DNA from: Tigriopus japonicus | Taxonomy: Eukaryota; Arthropoda; Copepoda; Harpacticoida; Harpacticidae | Assembly (NCBI GenBank): GCA_010645155.1 | Contig: CM021323.1 | Location: 10,856,599-10,920,598, forward strand | Direction: 5' to 3' | Length of the DNA stretch: 64,000 nucleotides | In this document: positions 1 to 11,887 of the stretch, piece after piece | How positions within the stretch are numbered: position 1 is the first letter of the stretch | How the letters are laid out: every line of letters begins with the position of its first letter | Notes under the pieces: generated by a model | What the model saw: only the letters and a program-made list of their open reading frames with translations | Told to the model about the DNA's origin: nothing | The model's database searches: none | Made by a program: the position numbers and the translations under genes

Positions 1-34
1 GGTCTTGACCCCAAAAAACGGTTTCCGACCCCTG
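1..34. mobile_element. Right end of a hAT-like (Charlie-type) element cut by the window edge
   Basis: Bases 20-34 match, with one difference, the terminal inverted repeat of the complete element at 3602-3849 (GGTTGCCGACCCCTG). The rest of the element lies outside the window. Confidence 0.5.
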
Positions 35-682
35 GGCAGATAATTGGAATTATATCAAAGTCAACTCTTCATTAGATCACAATCACAATCAAATCACAAA
101 TGAATATTGAAGTTACTTTTGGGAATCTGTTGCGAATTTGAAGTACTAATATCAATCTAAACGTGATAAAAAGTCCACCATCATTACAGAAAGTACACTT
201 TCGACATCATGCTTGGTAAATTAATCAACTTATAAATTGCCTGTCTCGTTCCTACCACTTTTTGACAATGAACTCTCCATTAAGTGAACTCGATTTGTGG
301 CAGTGTTTCGTTCACTTAACATAAGTGGTGAACAATTGGATCATTGTGGCTAAGATTCTATCACATATCTACCGTAAATTCTGGCGGAGCCATATCCAGT
401 CCTAATACATTTGGGCTTACGACATCATATTTTGTACTCTTACAAAAGCTTGTCCTGATTGATATTTAAAAAAAATGCTAGAAGAGAAATAAGTGTGTTT
501 TGAGAAAATGGCATGCTCAGAACAATTCCTATCCAGTAACGTTTCTCGGAAACGTTTGCTGAAGCAGTTGAAAAATGTTTGTTTGGTTTGTTGTTGAATA
601 CTTCCTCAAAAAACTTGTGGGAAATTCAAAATAGGTGAAAAGGCAAAAAAAATGTTTTTGGATGAAAAAACGTAACAAATCA
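35..682. other. AT-rich non-coding stretch
   Basis: No open frame with coding character and no recognisable repeat. I see nothing functional here. Confidence 0.5.
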
Positions 683-863
683 AGCCAGAGTGGCCGCGCG
701 TACTAATCCGTTCTTGTAAGAGCCGAGTGTAAGTGCTTCCCCAGACGGCGTAGGTTCGAATCCTGTTGGGGGATCGGATTGAAGCTGTCGGGAGAAATCC
801 CTGTTTACAGGGAATCGCATTCCTTGTAGCGGTAGTAAACAATCTGCAACCAAAAAAAAAAAT
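683..863 (+). mobile_element. tRNA-derived SINE (family A), full-length copy
   Basis: The head resembles a type II (Leu/Ser-like) tRNA: an A-box-like GAGTGGCC segment near 689-696 and an exact B-box GGTTCGAATCC at 753-763. The body follows (GAAGCTGTCGGGAGAAAT at 781-798, CTTGTAGCGGTAGTAAA near 823-839) and it ends in an A-rich tail. The same head and body recur on the minus strand at 39372-39663, and the body alone at 22608-22712. This is what an RNA polymerase III transcribed, LINE-mobilised SINE looks like. Confidence 0.8.
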
Positions 864-1590
864 AATATGAAAAAAAAATTACCTTTTAAATTTCTATCCT
901 TGCTTTACCCATTACCTCGTTAACCAAAACAAACTACAAGTAAAAACTACATTAAAGTTTTTCAGTCGCTTATTTGTGGTCAATAAAATCTGCTACATAC
1001 TATTTCTTACATCAATATGTTTCACAAAAATATGCTTTTAGTGAAGGGGGACATCCAATTCAAGGGTTGACATGGGCAAAGCTAGGCCATTTTGGCATTT
1101 CATTAATTTTTGGACTACAAGAGATTTTCTTTTTCTTTGCCATTACCTAAATCCAAGGTTCTAATTTTTTTACGTTTAATTGATAGATATTACATACAGT
1201 ACTGAGCCAAACCACCGCCCTGAACGTCTTGATATCAATGTTACAACTTGCACGCTCCTCTTCCTCCCCATGGGTATCATCCCATGCTGCTACAACTGCA
1301 ACAAAAAGTGGTCCTTTCTGCCCCTTTTTGCCATTTCACGATCCAACCAACAGTAATGGGGACAAATTTTAGTCTTTGACCATCTTGTTCATGGATCAAG
1401 GCGGATTTCATGCGAGCTTAAAGGCCTTTACCAACGTGGGAGTCCTCACCCTCTTTTTGCCACCTTGGGCAGGGTTCCATGACAATTGTCCTGTTTCCTG
1501 TTATGTTTTTAACCTATCATTTGAAATTACACTAAGGGTCTTGATCATGATCATAGATCTCATGTTTCACTAATTCTGCTTAACCCTGTA

Positions 1591-1672
1591 CAGTCATGGG
1601 GCCCATTTTGGGTTCTTAGGAGGCGCCATTCGAGGCGACATATCCACTAGACCATTGGGAGGTGAGGATCAT
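1591..1672 (-). mobile_element. SINE family B fragment
   Basis: The reverse complement matches the body of the SINE at 46990-47212 (TAGTGGATAT, CGCCTCGAATGGCGCCTCC, CCCCATGACT). The tRNA-like head and the AATAAA tail are both missing. Confidence 0.6.
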
Positions 1673-2044
1673 TTATATCATCATACATTATACATCATAA
1701 AGTCAGTACTGAGATATTGAGCTAATTCTTTTGTTGGTAAGAAGGAAAGAAATACGTATAAACCACGAAAGCGACTGCAAATTCCAAGAAAAATGTGAAA
1801 GCAATGAAAAAAGTCACAAGTCAAGTAATCACAAAAATTGCAAGCTAGCGCAGAAGCTCACAACATTTTCTCGAACTTTTCAATGTGTATATATGTATTT
1901 TACCGACAAGAATATCATGTCACATCTTGTCACAATGCTTAGAGTTTGCACATATTTTGTAATTCGCTAGTTGTGCTTAAAACATTAATCGGAAAAGCAA
2001 GCAAAAAAGAGATTTGTGTTTGGCGTGTTTCTTAATTTTGAATG

Positions 2045-2710
2045 GACGTGTTCAAGTAAACGTCACAAACCGGTTACGGATTTTTGAATTGAAGTTACAC
2101 TAACACCATCTAACATTCAAATGTGTCATTTCTTTAAAAGGAGGCTTTTTAAAATCACAATTTCGGCATGATTTTGCACATACTTTAAAAAAACTTGGCT
2201 TGCTTAAATTCCGCAAATGGTTAACCTAACATTTGATACAAGTTTGATTGTCAGGAAAGTTAATAGACTTGCGGAAACTTAAAACTGAGCTTTCTATCAA
2301 TTCAATGGACTATTTAAAGACGGGGAGTGTAGTAATTGATGGAGAACGTTATTTCAATTTTAAAGGCCATATTGACCTAGAAATTCGACATGAATATATC
2401 AAGCAATAATGTTAACCTTCCACACCTACCGGCAACATTTGTTTTAATATTTTTCTCTTGACACGCTCAAAAATATGTTTTAGTGGGCGTTACTTAAAAC
2501 CTTTAACTTGCTTGGACAGAAATGGTTTGGATACTGTTGGAACCATTTAATCATCCAGAGTCCAAAAATGATACGCAATCAGCTGATTGATGCCCGCATC
2601 CGGATATTGGTGGAACTCGAGCTTGCAACACCTGACTCTCAACCAAACTAGGCAGAAGCTTCATGAACCCTTGGTAGCGGCAGCAATGTTTACGTTTACT
2701 TGAACACGTC
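2045..2710. repeat. 19-bp exact inverted repeat bounding about 630 bp
   Basis: Bases 2045-2063 (GACGTGTTCAAGTAAACGT) are the exact reverse complement of 2692-2710. A second inverted match (ACAAACCGGTTA near 2065-2076 against TAACCGGTTTGT near 2894-2905) is not collinear with the first, so this may be a broken or composite element. No gene is visible between 864 and 3593. Confidence 0.45.
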
Positions 2711-3601
2711 TACCCAAATCGTAAGTGTCTTCTCAGGAGAATGATCGCCACATGTCAACTGCACCAATCGAGTATACCAAAAGTGGATCGATTGTACTAT
2801 CAATTCAGCTTTAGCGTGAGAGTATACCTACGCAAAAATTTCTTGACTATTGGATGGCGGACGACCGTTTAGGTGGTTGGTAAAACAATGCAATTAACCG
2901 GTTTGTGATCACTTCCCACGGGACCGTTCATTGTACTCTTGTACCAACCAACCGCTCAGTCGTTCGACATCCAGTAGCATAAATATCTCTCTCTGTCAAA
3001 TGGACCGAAAATGTAAAACTACTGATGCAAACTATACATACATTTGGAAAAAGGATGGATATAAATTCCCTGACACGTTACATATGTATGAGAGTATAAA
3101 TGTTTTGATTGGATTTGGCTAATAACACTTGGAGCCCCCATCATCTCTACCTCTACCTTTATTACGTCTAATTCTGAGTTGCTGGATCAACATTTTCCTT
3201 TGAAGAGAGATCTACTGACAATGTAAACAAACTAAAATGAGTAATGGAAACGTGCACCAAAGCCCGAAAGAAACAAATAACTTTCATTTGAGAGAAATCA
3301 AAACATGATAATAGGCATCTTGTCCTTGAAGCATTTGAAACAAAGCATTTGAAACAACTCAATTTAGACAAAGCATAGACCAGCATGAACAAGGTAAATA
3401 AAAAAATCAATGGAGAGAGTTGAGGTCTAAAAAAGTTTCTCAAGGGATTTGAGACGTGTAGATATCCATTAGCAGGTGAACAAGAGGGTTCTGGTTAGCT
3501 CGCTTGTTTTGTCTCGAAAATTGATGTGCAAGTGTTTAAATTATTATGTTTATTGCGATGCAAAACTGTCTCCAGTATGGTCACAAAAGTAAAGTCTGTG
3601 G

Positions 3602-3849
3602 CAGGGGTCGGCAACCACTTTTGGGTCAAGGCCCACAAATTTGATTAAATGTTGTCAGGGGCCCACGAAACAGACGTTGGTAGGTTCAGGGGCCCACAAA
3701 TTAACGATCAAAGAGCTTTGGGCCCACTAGTTCAGTACTATGGATGTTTCGCGGGCACACTATTTTGGACTTCCCCATAGCTCCTGGGCCCACGCAAGAC
3801 CACCCTTGGGCCCACATGTGGGCCGCAGCCCACCGGTTGCCGACCCCTG
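3602..3849. mobile_element. Short hAT-like MITE (Charlie-type ends)
   Basis: A perfect 15-bp terminal inverted repeat, CAGGGGTCGGCAACC at the left and GGTTGCCGACCCCTG at the right, bounds 248 bp rich in GGCCCAC motifs. CAGGGGTCGGCAA ends are typical of hAT-Charlie elements. The flanking octamers (GTCTGTGG and GTCTATAT) agree at 5 of 8 positions, consistent with an old 8-bp target duplication. No coding capacity. Relatives lie at 1-34 and 15159-15345. Confidence 0.8.
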
Positions 3850-4150
3850 GTCTATATTAACTGTGGGGTGCTCTCCACATAGTAAACAGGTATAAACATC
3901 AGTTGGACTTAAATGAAACTCCTTTTTCGAACACATGAGGTGGTGATCCGTCTGTGTCTAGTACTTCTTTCATGATTTGTCTTCGCTTGTTTGCTTCTTA
4001 AGGGATGTTGATTGATTCAAGATTTTTGTTTTCCGGAAATACGAAAAATGCATATACTAGATTTAGATATATACTAGTACATACCATATCTCTTTGACCG
4101 AGGAGCGAGCATAAGATCAAAGAATAGCTATTTCTTTTACCCGGGTGACA

Positions 4151-4460
4151 TTCTACCAGGGCCTGAGTAAGAGGAGAAGAGGAGAGAAAGTTGGTTGAGG
4201 GTAACTCGGAACCACTTAGTCAACCAGATTCTCTTCCGATTGAGTTGTTGCCACCTCGGGAAGGTGGTGCAAGTGCCAGAGGTGGAGGTGTAGGAGCGGC
4301 CTGCTCCTCTTCCTCGCTCCACCGACGCCTCTGGCACTTGCCCTCCTGACCTAGGTGACAACAGCTCAAGAGGCAAGAAATCTGGTTGACTTGGTTGTTT
4401 AGAGTTGCCCGAAATTAACTTGTTCTACGATTCAACTCTTTCTCAGGCCCGAGTAGAAAG
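4151..4460. repeat. Foldback (long inverted-repeat) element
   Basis: The two halves are imperfect reverse complements around position 4300. Matching blocks include TTCTAC..GGGCCTGAG (4151) with its complement ending at 4457, AGTCAACCAGATT (4219) with AATCTGGTTGACT (4379), and CAAGTGCCAGAGG (4269) with CCTCTGGCACTTG (4327). The only open frame (minus, 4137-4376) is a by-product of the inverted repeat. Confidence 0.6.
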
Positions 4461-4780
4461 AACCCACGTAAAAGACGCAGTTTTCCGTTCCGGTAAGTGA
4501 AACCCCCGTGTTTTTCATGTTCTGACGAACCCATACTATTCAGTTGTAGCCACTTTTAAGTAACAATCAGTGTGCTTATAGAACAGGCATTTGACATGGT
4601 ATGTGAATGCGACTCTAGGTACAATACTGGTTAAACCAAGGATACCTTGGTTAAACTAGAGCACTTCAGGTTAACAATAGAAATCTAGCGTAAGGCAAAA
4701 ATATAAACATGAACAGTATTTTTGCAATAAATTGATTTCTTATTGCTGCAATCTTGTACTTGATCTTGCATGTGAATGGT

Positions 4781-5405
4781 TAACTTCAAGAAGCTCGTCC
4801 AGAGCGTACAACTGACCTAGCTCTACTTGATTGATACTGAACAAGGAGGAGCACTTCTTCCCAAGAACTACAGGTTTATCACAGACATGAAAATTATAGA
4901 GAGAGGAATTTTTGACAATTAGATGGAAACAATCAGAATTGCATTGAGTTTCCTCTCCACAAGATGATCTCTGTTAAGCATTCAAGTGAAAGGAATCCCA
5001 CGACTGATTGTGAAAATATTTTTACGCTACAGGCCTTATTGATGTCTAAAGGTGGCACGGTAGAGATGGCGATCCTGGTTGGGAAAAGAAAACTTCCTTG
5101 CCTCAACTTAGTAGTAATTGATAAACAAGGAAGAAATATTGAAAATGTGCATGTGTTTGTTTGATTCATGAATTAAGTGGAGAGATCAGTGAATTGTTGT
5201 TGTCCTCTATAAGTTGCATTGTGAATTGCAAGTGGGAACAAAACAAGAGAAATAACTTGTTTTTTAAATGTTATTCAAGTAACATTTGAATGTTCAAGTG
5301 GACGCAGAATAGAAGAGGTAGGTAGAGCTTCCCTCAATCCAGGACATCTTATTGAGATTAGTTTTTTTAAAATTTTGTCGCACAATGTGGATTATTTCAA
5401 ACAAT
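4781..5405. repeat. Interspersed repeat R1, copy 1
   Basis: Collinear with 6466-7245 over most of its length. Shared blocks include CAAGAAGCTCGTCCAGAGC, CTGACCTAGCTCTACTTGATTG, GAGTTTCCTCTCCACAAG and TTGTCGCACAATGT (with one change). No terminal repeats seen; small frames inside it are not conserved between the copies. Confidence 0.7.
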
Positions 5406-6289
5406 GAATATATGCATAGCATTTTACATTTTAGCTAATTTGGTTCCTGAAGATGCAAATACGCCCTACATACAAAACTCATAATAAATGAAGTAAACAT
5501 GAATAATAAGCCAATATGACCAAAAGACAGGGTAGGTGAGGCATAGTGTAGCGTGAACTACGTCGGTTTGTTGTTCAGATGGATGGGGTTCGATCCTGGT
5601 TGACTGTTACCCTCCAAACTCAACTCTTTGGTGTAAAAAGTTAGCATTGATCTGCCCGTTCAATGCAAACAACCACCAAACCAATATATGCTATTGGCAA
5701 CCAAAAAGTAGCAAGTAGTGGGAATATTCCTTCATGGAACATCCTTTATCATTGATGTGCTGACTCTTTAACAAACAATACCAAAAGACAGCAGAAAGAT
5801 GACTCATTACAAGGGCCTGCATTTTGAATTTTTCGGCCAAAAATTTGATTGAAACTTGATCAAAGTAAAAAAATAGTGATCAAAACCATAAAGTAATTGC
5901 CTCCCATTTAGAAAAGATGGTAAAAATCTTAATGCTTTGACTTGAAATATGGCAATGAAAAGTTAAAGAGTACATGGTTGAAGCAAAAAAAGGAGCCTTT
6001 ACCTGTATAATTTTAAGCCGCAAATTGGGATTAAACTGAGATGCGCTAGCCGTTTTTCTTTAAATAATAAATAGAAATATATTCTAGAATACTGCAGACT
6101 CACATTACAGTGAATCCTTTGACCAGCGTAGAAAAGTTCATAATGTTGCGAGGAGTAATGTTTCAATAGCAACATAGCATTAAGAGTAATGAATTGAAAT
6201 TAAGGCAGAATCCCACCTTTTTTAAATGTTTTCAATAAAAGTTATATGTTAATAATGTAATTAATAAAGTAATAATGTTTTAGGTATTT

Positions 6290-6420
6290 AACTTTATCCC
6301 TGGACCTACATTTATGTAATACAATAAAAGTAAAGTTGTTCCTCATTGAATTGTGACTCCAAAATGCCATGATGTCTTGGGGTATTTCGATCCAAACGTA
6401 AAAAGCCATTCAGAACGCCA
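6290..6420. repeat. Interspersed repeat R2, copy 1
   Basis: Matches 24295-24430: AAAGTTGTTCC(C/T)CATT near 6333, GGGTATTTCG near 6382 and TAAAAAGCCATT near 6399. Nature unknown. A CCTGG/CAGGGG motif near the edge suggests a DNA transposon end. Confidence 0.5.
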
Positions 6421-6465
6421 TGTCTCCTCTCTTCTTAATCGGGCTCATTCATTGTTTAATCTTTT

Positions 6466-7245
6466 GACCTCAAGAAGCTCGTCCAGAGCTTGCAACTGAC
6501 CTAGCTCTACTTGATTGAAACTGAAGAAGCAAGAGGAGAGAAGAGGAGCACCTCTCCAAGAACTACTGGCTTATCACAGACATGAACATTAAAGGGAGAG
6601 GAATTTTGGACAAATACATGGAAACAGTCAAAGTTTCATTGAGTTTCCTCTCCACAAGCTGATCTCTTTCTCTGTTACGCATTCAAGTGAAAGGATTCCC
6701 ACAACTGATCGTCCAAATATTTTTACACTACAGGCCTATTTGCTGTTCAAGGGTTGCACGGTAGAGATGGCAATCCTGGCTTGCCTCAACTAGTTGATAA
6801 ACAAGGACAAAAAATTGGACTTGTGCATGTGTGTTTGATTCGTGAATTAAGTGGAAAGACCAGTGAATTGGCCTTTGCCGTTGTCCTCTGTAAGTTGCAT
6901 TGGGAATTGCAAGTGGGAACAAAACGAGAGAAATATTTTTAAAAGAAATGTTATTCAATGTACACTACATTCGAACGCACAAGTGGACGCAAAAAAGAAG
7001 AGGTAGGTAAAGCTTCCATCAATCGTGGACATTTTATTGAGATTAGAAGGCTGCTTTACAGGGACTTCAAACACAACTCTGACTGTGTCTGTCCTCTTTT
7101 CAATTTGATTAGCCTTGCAGGATTGTTCTTGGGAACATTTTGAAGAGTAGAATTAAGTGTAAAGATAAATATTTTAGCAATGTTTGTTCTCTGTTTTCTT
7201 TAGAATTTTGCAAATTTTGTCACACAATGTAGAATATTTTAAACA
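6466..7245. repeat. Interspersed repeat R1, copy 2
   Basis: Second copy of the repeat at 4781-5405. It carries about 150 extra bases (near 7050-7195) absent from copy 1, so one copy has an insertion or the other a deletion. Confidence 0.7.
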
Positions 7246-7447
7246 GTAAAAAATTTGCATCGTATTGCGGCCAAAAACTTGACTCAATGAAAGTAATGGA
7301 GTAGCTTTTCACGTCAACCTTAAATGAATTTTAAATCGACGATTCAATCAGCTTTATTTTCCCCCAAAAAAATCTAAATATTGCCATTATCCCTGAAGAG
7401 GGATCGTTAAACGACTAGCCTCATTCTACTTTTTCCACTCATACCAC

Positions 7448-9113
7448 TAAGGACAGGAAGTTTAGACGAATAAAACTATCAAATTAGACCAAAAAAGACA
7501 AATATAATTGCCTTATTAGACGAAAAAAGACAAATAAGATTGCCCAATTAAACAAAAGAAAACGAATAAAAGTTCGAAGAAGACGAAAAAACGAAGAAAA
7601 ACTCACTAAAAAGACGTAAAAAATGGAGTCAATTTGCCCAAAAGGCGAATGAAACTACTTACTCATAAATAGAGCCCGGGAAAAAATGTTGGAAAAACAT
7701 CCAAAAAATGTCATCAAAATGTCAGGAAAAAGGGCAAAAAATGTTGAAATATAGGGCAAAAAGGGCAAAAAAATGTTGAAATTTAGAGCAAAAAAAAATG
7801 TTAAAAATTAGGGCAAAAAGTCAACGAAATGTGTGAGAAATGGGACTAGATGCGTGGAGGACTTGAGAAGACTACTTAAGACAGTGTGACCAGACATCTG
7901 AAGGAAATAATGCCGTCAAAACTCTAGCTTAAAAAACCGGAGGTTGCACTTCACATAGCGGGGTGTTTTTATAAGCTAGACGTCAAAACAGTTTATGTTA
8001 TAAGTCAGATAGCTCATTCATCAGACCCTTTGAAAGGCAATAGATATTAAAGTCTGAGTAAATAATGGCAACAGTGCCAACTTAAAACATAATTTACTCT
8101 ACACATAGCTATTTAGCCCACGTAAAATAAGCACGGAAACAAGGGTCACAAAGTTTCTGATGTGAACTTTTTCACAATAACAAAAAGAAACTTTAAGGGC
8201 ACTTTTTCCCCTCTCCAAAGATTTTAATTGATTGGCATCGTAAAATGTGAAGCTGAACAATGACAATTTTAGCGGGAAATTTTGGCGGGAAATTTCAATC
8301 AAGCCTTCCTTTGATTAATTGGTCCCTCAGAACCGGTTTTGGGATGACATTTTTGAGCAAAAAGTACAAAAAATGTTAAGAAAATGTTGAAATTTTCCAA
8401 AAAAATGTCAAATAAAATTTAAATGTTATATTCACGTAAAATTGGCAAAAAATGTAAAAAAATATTTTTTATGTAAAAAAAAAATTTCCCTAGCCCTACT
8501 CATAACTATGATAAAAAAGGAGACAAATTGAGTGCCTGTACAGACCGAAAAAGACGTTTAAACTGCTTTTACTGAACAGACAAAATGTATCTCCTTATTG
8601 ACGGAAAAAATTGTCTACTTGTGCAAAAACGGCAAAATCTAGAACATTTAAAACAGGAATAACCTAATGGGCAAGAATTATTCAGTGGTACATATGTCAA
8701 GTAAAAACAAAAGTTAGAAAATGCCTCCTTTAAGGAGAGTATACAGTAGAGTTATACATAAAGTGAGAATTACAGATACATCAATTGTTCTCATGGCCAG
8801 AAAGCTTTTTAAACCCAACAGTAATCTTTCTTTTCCGTGTCTGGCGGGCAATGCTTCGAGTCCAAGTTGATTTTTAAGTGTGGATTTTTTTTTGTTGGTG
8901 CAAAACCGGAATTGACAATCAATCAATTTATTTCCTTGGCTGAAGCTTTGACGTTGAACTTTATTCGAAGTTATTTTTTGCGTGGAAATTAGAAAACAAC
9001 GCGTAAAGAGCTTGAAAAAGACGAATAATATGCAAATAAGAGGAAAAAAAATTCGCGACGAATAAAGGCTCAGAAGACGAATAGTTTTTTTTCGTTTCAA
9101 GTTCCTGTCCCTA
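7448..9113. mobile_element. Degenerate copy of hAT-like family 2, containing a nested element
   Basis: The ends TAAGGACAGGAAGTT (left) and the complement of AACTTCCTGTCCCTA-like sequence (right, near 9099-9113) match the clean copy at 49802-50750. Subterminal sequence is built from AGACGAAAAAAGACAAATA-like units, as in that copy. Flanking octamers agree at only 5 of 8 positions. A second element sits inside at 7670-8498. No transposase; the minus-strand frame at 8714-9127 has no recognisable domain. Confidence 0.65.
7670..8498. mobile_element. hAT-like family 3 element nested in family 2
   Basis: Ends TAGAGCCCGGGAAA and TTTCCCTAGCCCTA are imperfect inverted repeats. Flanks CTCATAAA (7662-7669) and CTCATAAC (8499-8506) match at 7 of 8 positions, an 8-bp target duplication. 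Subterminal units of GGGCAAAAAATGTTGAAAT type are repeated. No coding capacity. Confidence 0.65.
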
Positions 9114-9121
9114 CTTATCAT

Positions 9122-9512
9122 GCTCACTTCTCCCGCTTCCTTCTCGCACTTACTTCTCGCACTTACTTCTCCCGCTTACTTCTCCCACTTACTTCTCCCA
9201 CTTTCTTCTCCCACTTACTTCTCCCGCTTCCTTCTCGCACTTACTTCTGGCACTTACTTCTCCCGCTTACTTCTCGCACTTACTTCTCGCACTTACTTCT
9301 CCCGCTTACTTCTCCCACTTACTTCTACTACTTACTTCTCCCACTTACTTCTCCCACTTACTTCTCCCACTTACTTCTCCCACTTTCTTCTCCCACTTTC
9401 TTCTCCCACTTTCTTCTCCCACTTACTTCTCCCACTTACTTCTCCCACTTACTTCTCCCACTTACTTCTCCCACTTACTTCTCCCACTTACTTCTCCCGC
9501 TTACTTCTCCCC
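9122..9512. repeat. 13-bp minisatellite, unit CTTACTTCTCCCA
   Basis: About 30 tandem copies of a 13-bp unit, varying mainly at C/G (CCCAC, CCCGC, CGCAC). Because 13 is not a multiple of 3 and the unit has no stop in any of the three frames, a 147-codon frame with 13-residue periodicity runs through it. I read this as a consequence of the repeat, not a gene. Confidence 0.9.
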
Positions 9513-11880
9513 ACCCAAAACCCCCCGTTCCCACATGGGCCCCGTAAAGCTTGTTGTCACTAATATTTTCCCGGTAGAAAATGCTACATTCTCCCAGGGG
9601 AGGGTAAGAATCCAGAACCAAAAGAAAGTACTGCTTATACCAGGGGGTTCCACTTTCCGTAACGGAAAAAGTGTTCTTTCCTTTTGATATTCAAGTTCAT
9701 CTTTAAGTCCTCAACTTCCGGTAAAACAGTAACGGCTTTCTTAGTACAAAACAATAAGTTTCAATTACACACATTTTGAATTTTTAAAAGTCAGCTACGC
9801 TACTGTTGTGTTTAAGAATTGCGTTATATATTTTAGGGTACGACCATAATGTAGCGTGAAAAATCCCGCTCAAACAGCTGAAATAGTTTTACCGCCAGAT
9901 GGCCCTGATTGCCGCTTTAGCGCTTTATTGAAGCTCCACTTGGTGCCTTCAAAAATGCAGAAAGGCTAGAGAACTATAATAACAGTTACAGTATTATAGT
10001 GCTCTAGAAAGGCAATCATTTTGAAGACAAAAGATGGGACTCTAAGCACTACAGCTTAAATGAGCACAGGCAGTTCCATCCAAGAGAAAAAACACGGGTG
10101 TTCTTTAATATCCCTCATGGAAATCAAATGCTAGATTTGGTATATTGAACATATGTTTGAGCTCATACAGACACTTTTCATAAAATGCTCTTCTCACAAC
10201 GTTTTAGCTTTACTGTAGAGAGTTTTTTAGGTTTAAGGCTTAAATACGTATTAAGGAAAACATGTCTCGCTCTTATTTACCAATGATTTCAAATGAACAA
10301 ACTATCTCTGAAAAACAATACAATACCATGTAAGCTCTTGGTACAAATTAAAGCCAGCCAAAATGACTACTGTAACTAGGTGATTGGGAATTGCCCCAGG
10401 TTTTTAAAAGGTAAAAAAGGGTATTACGTGCCTTGAAGGATTCAAGGTCAAATCAAAAATAGGCTTGTTAATTGTGCTTGTCAAATGTAAACTCAAAACT
10501 CACAATAAGATATACTAATCATGTAATTGTTCACGAAGACCCAAAATCCCTCTTTTAGTTTTATGCCAGAGCAATTGGGGAAATTAAGCCGCTTACTTTT
10601 TCATGTCACACTTGTTCGATGGTTTTCTCTGTATGTTGTCTTAAAAACCTATTATATATGAACGAAATTTCTATTTTGTGATTTCTTTTTTGTCTAAACT
10701 TATTTCATTATTTTTTTCTTGCATTGCCCTGCGTTTTTGTTCGACCAAATAACATAGCCCTTGTTATTGACTGAGCCATTTTCATCACCTCCAGATCTTG
10801 TTTAGCCTTGGAAATTCTTCATTTTACCTTATTTTCAAAGTCAAAAGTCTCACATGCCAAGAAAAAATCAGGGATTGCATTGCCGTGGGTGTGAAATAGG
10901 GAGCATGTCAAATTTCGAATCGTTTATGAAAAGATTTCCTGCCTCACACTGAACAAAACATGTATTGCGTCTATGTCCATTTACCAAGACTTGACCCAGT
11001 CTTTCAGGACATCCTAAAAATTGGTCAACCCAATCTACAGCAGTCCGTTATTTCACCCTGAGGAGGTCATTGATTAGAAAAGATAGTTGGAAACGAGTTT
11101 TGCTAAAATTCCTCTTCTGATATTTCTACCAAAGCTTGCGGCTAAAAATGCCATTGTATATAACTGTCGAGGAGGTCCCAACTAATCATAGCAAAACAAA
11201 CGCAGCTTTGTTCAGAAATTCAAGTCAATGTCCGATGTTATCCAAGTTACACACATCCAAACGTCTTTAGAAGCAGTCACTCGTAACTACACAGTACATT
11301 CTCGCATGGCCAGGTATTCGGATATTTTACAATGTAATACATGCCGTAATCTTCTGAGCTGAAATGGTCGCATGGTGGTAACGTATGAACACTTGTTGGA
11401 CATGTGGAAAACAGCATTCATCAGAGAAATGCAAGGGCTCTTCCCGCTCTCGGATTCCACTCTGTAACTTCGGCTTGAGAGCATGGTGTTTTTTAATTCA
11501 TCAAACTGGCCTAATAACCATCTCAAAGATTATGGTCTATTCGCCATCTAAGAGCACCAAAGAAGCCTGTCTGTTTGCCTACCTTTAGCCTTTTATTGGA
11601 TTGTTCAGACCTCCAAGTTATTAAGAATTTAGTCATTTGCCAATGAGCTGAGGCACACGGCCACTCAGTTAGTTCATCCATTGGTGGCTTCGTTTGTTGG
11701 TTCGTCGGTCCGTTGATGGTTGGCTCATGGTGATATTTGAGAAAAATGCTTAGCAACTTTCCTTGCTCGCGAGGGCCTGCCCGTGGAAAAGCCAGCGAAT
11801 ATCGGTTCAAAGAAGCTCCTCGCGAAGAATAAGACGGACTTGCGAAAGGAAAGTAGACCTGCTCTGTAACTCCATCCAAA
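9513..11880. other. Non-coding stretch with a shared repeat tail
   Basis: No convincing gene. Bases 10275-10328 (ACCAATGATTTCAAATGAAC then an ACAATACAATACC tail) are about 80% identical to 33167-33222, where the tail becomes an ACAAT microsatellite. This looks like a retroposon 3' end. A short hairpin lies at 9967-10009. Confidence 0.45.
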
Positions 11881-11887
11881 GTGGTGG

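Noticed and set aside
5540..5640. Second tRNA-like sequence with a GGTTCGATCC B-box
   Set aside because: No matching acceptor stem or convincing A-box was found, and no second copy in the window; left unannotated.
9120..9563. 147-codon ORF
   Set aside because: It consists entirely of the 13-bp minisatellite.
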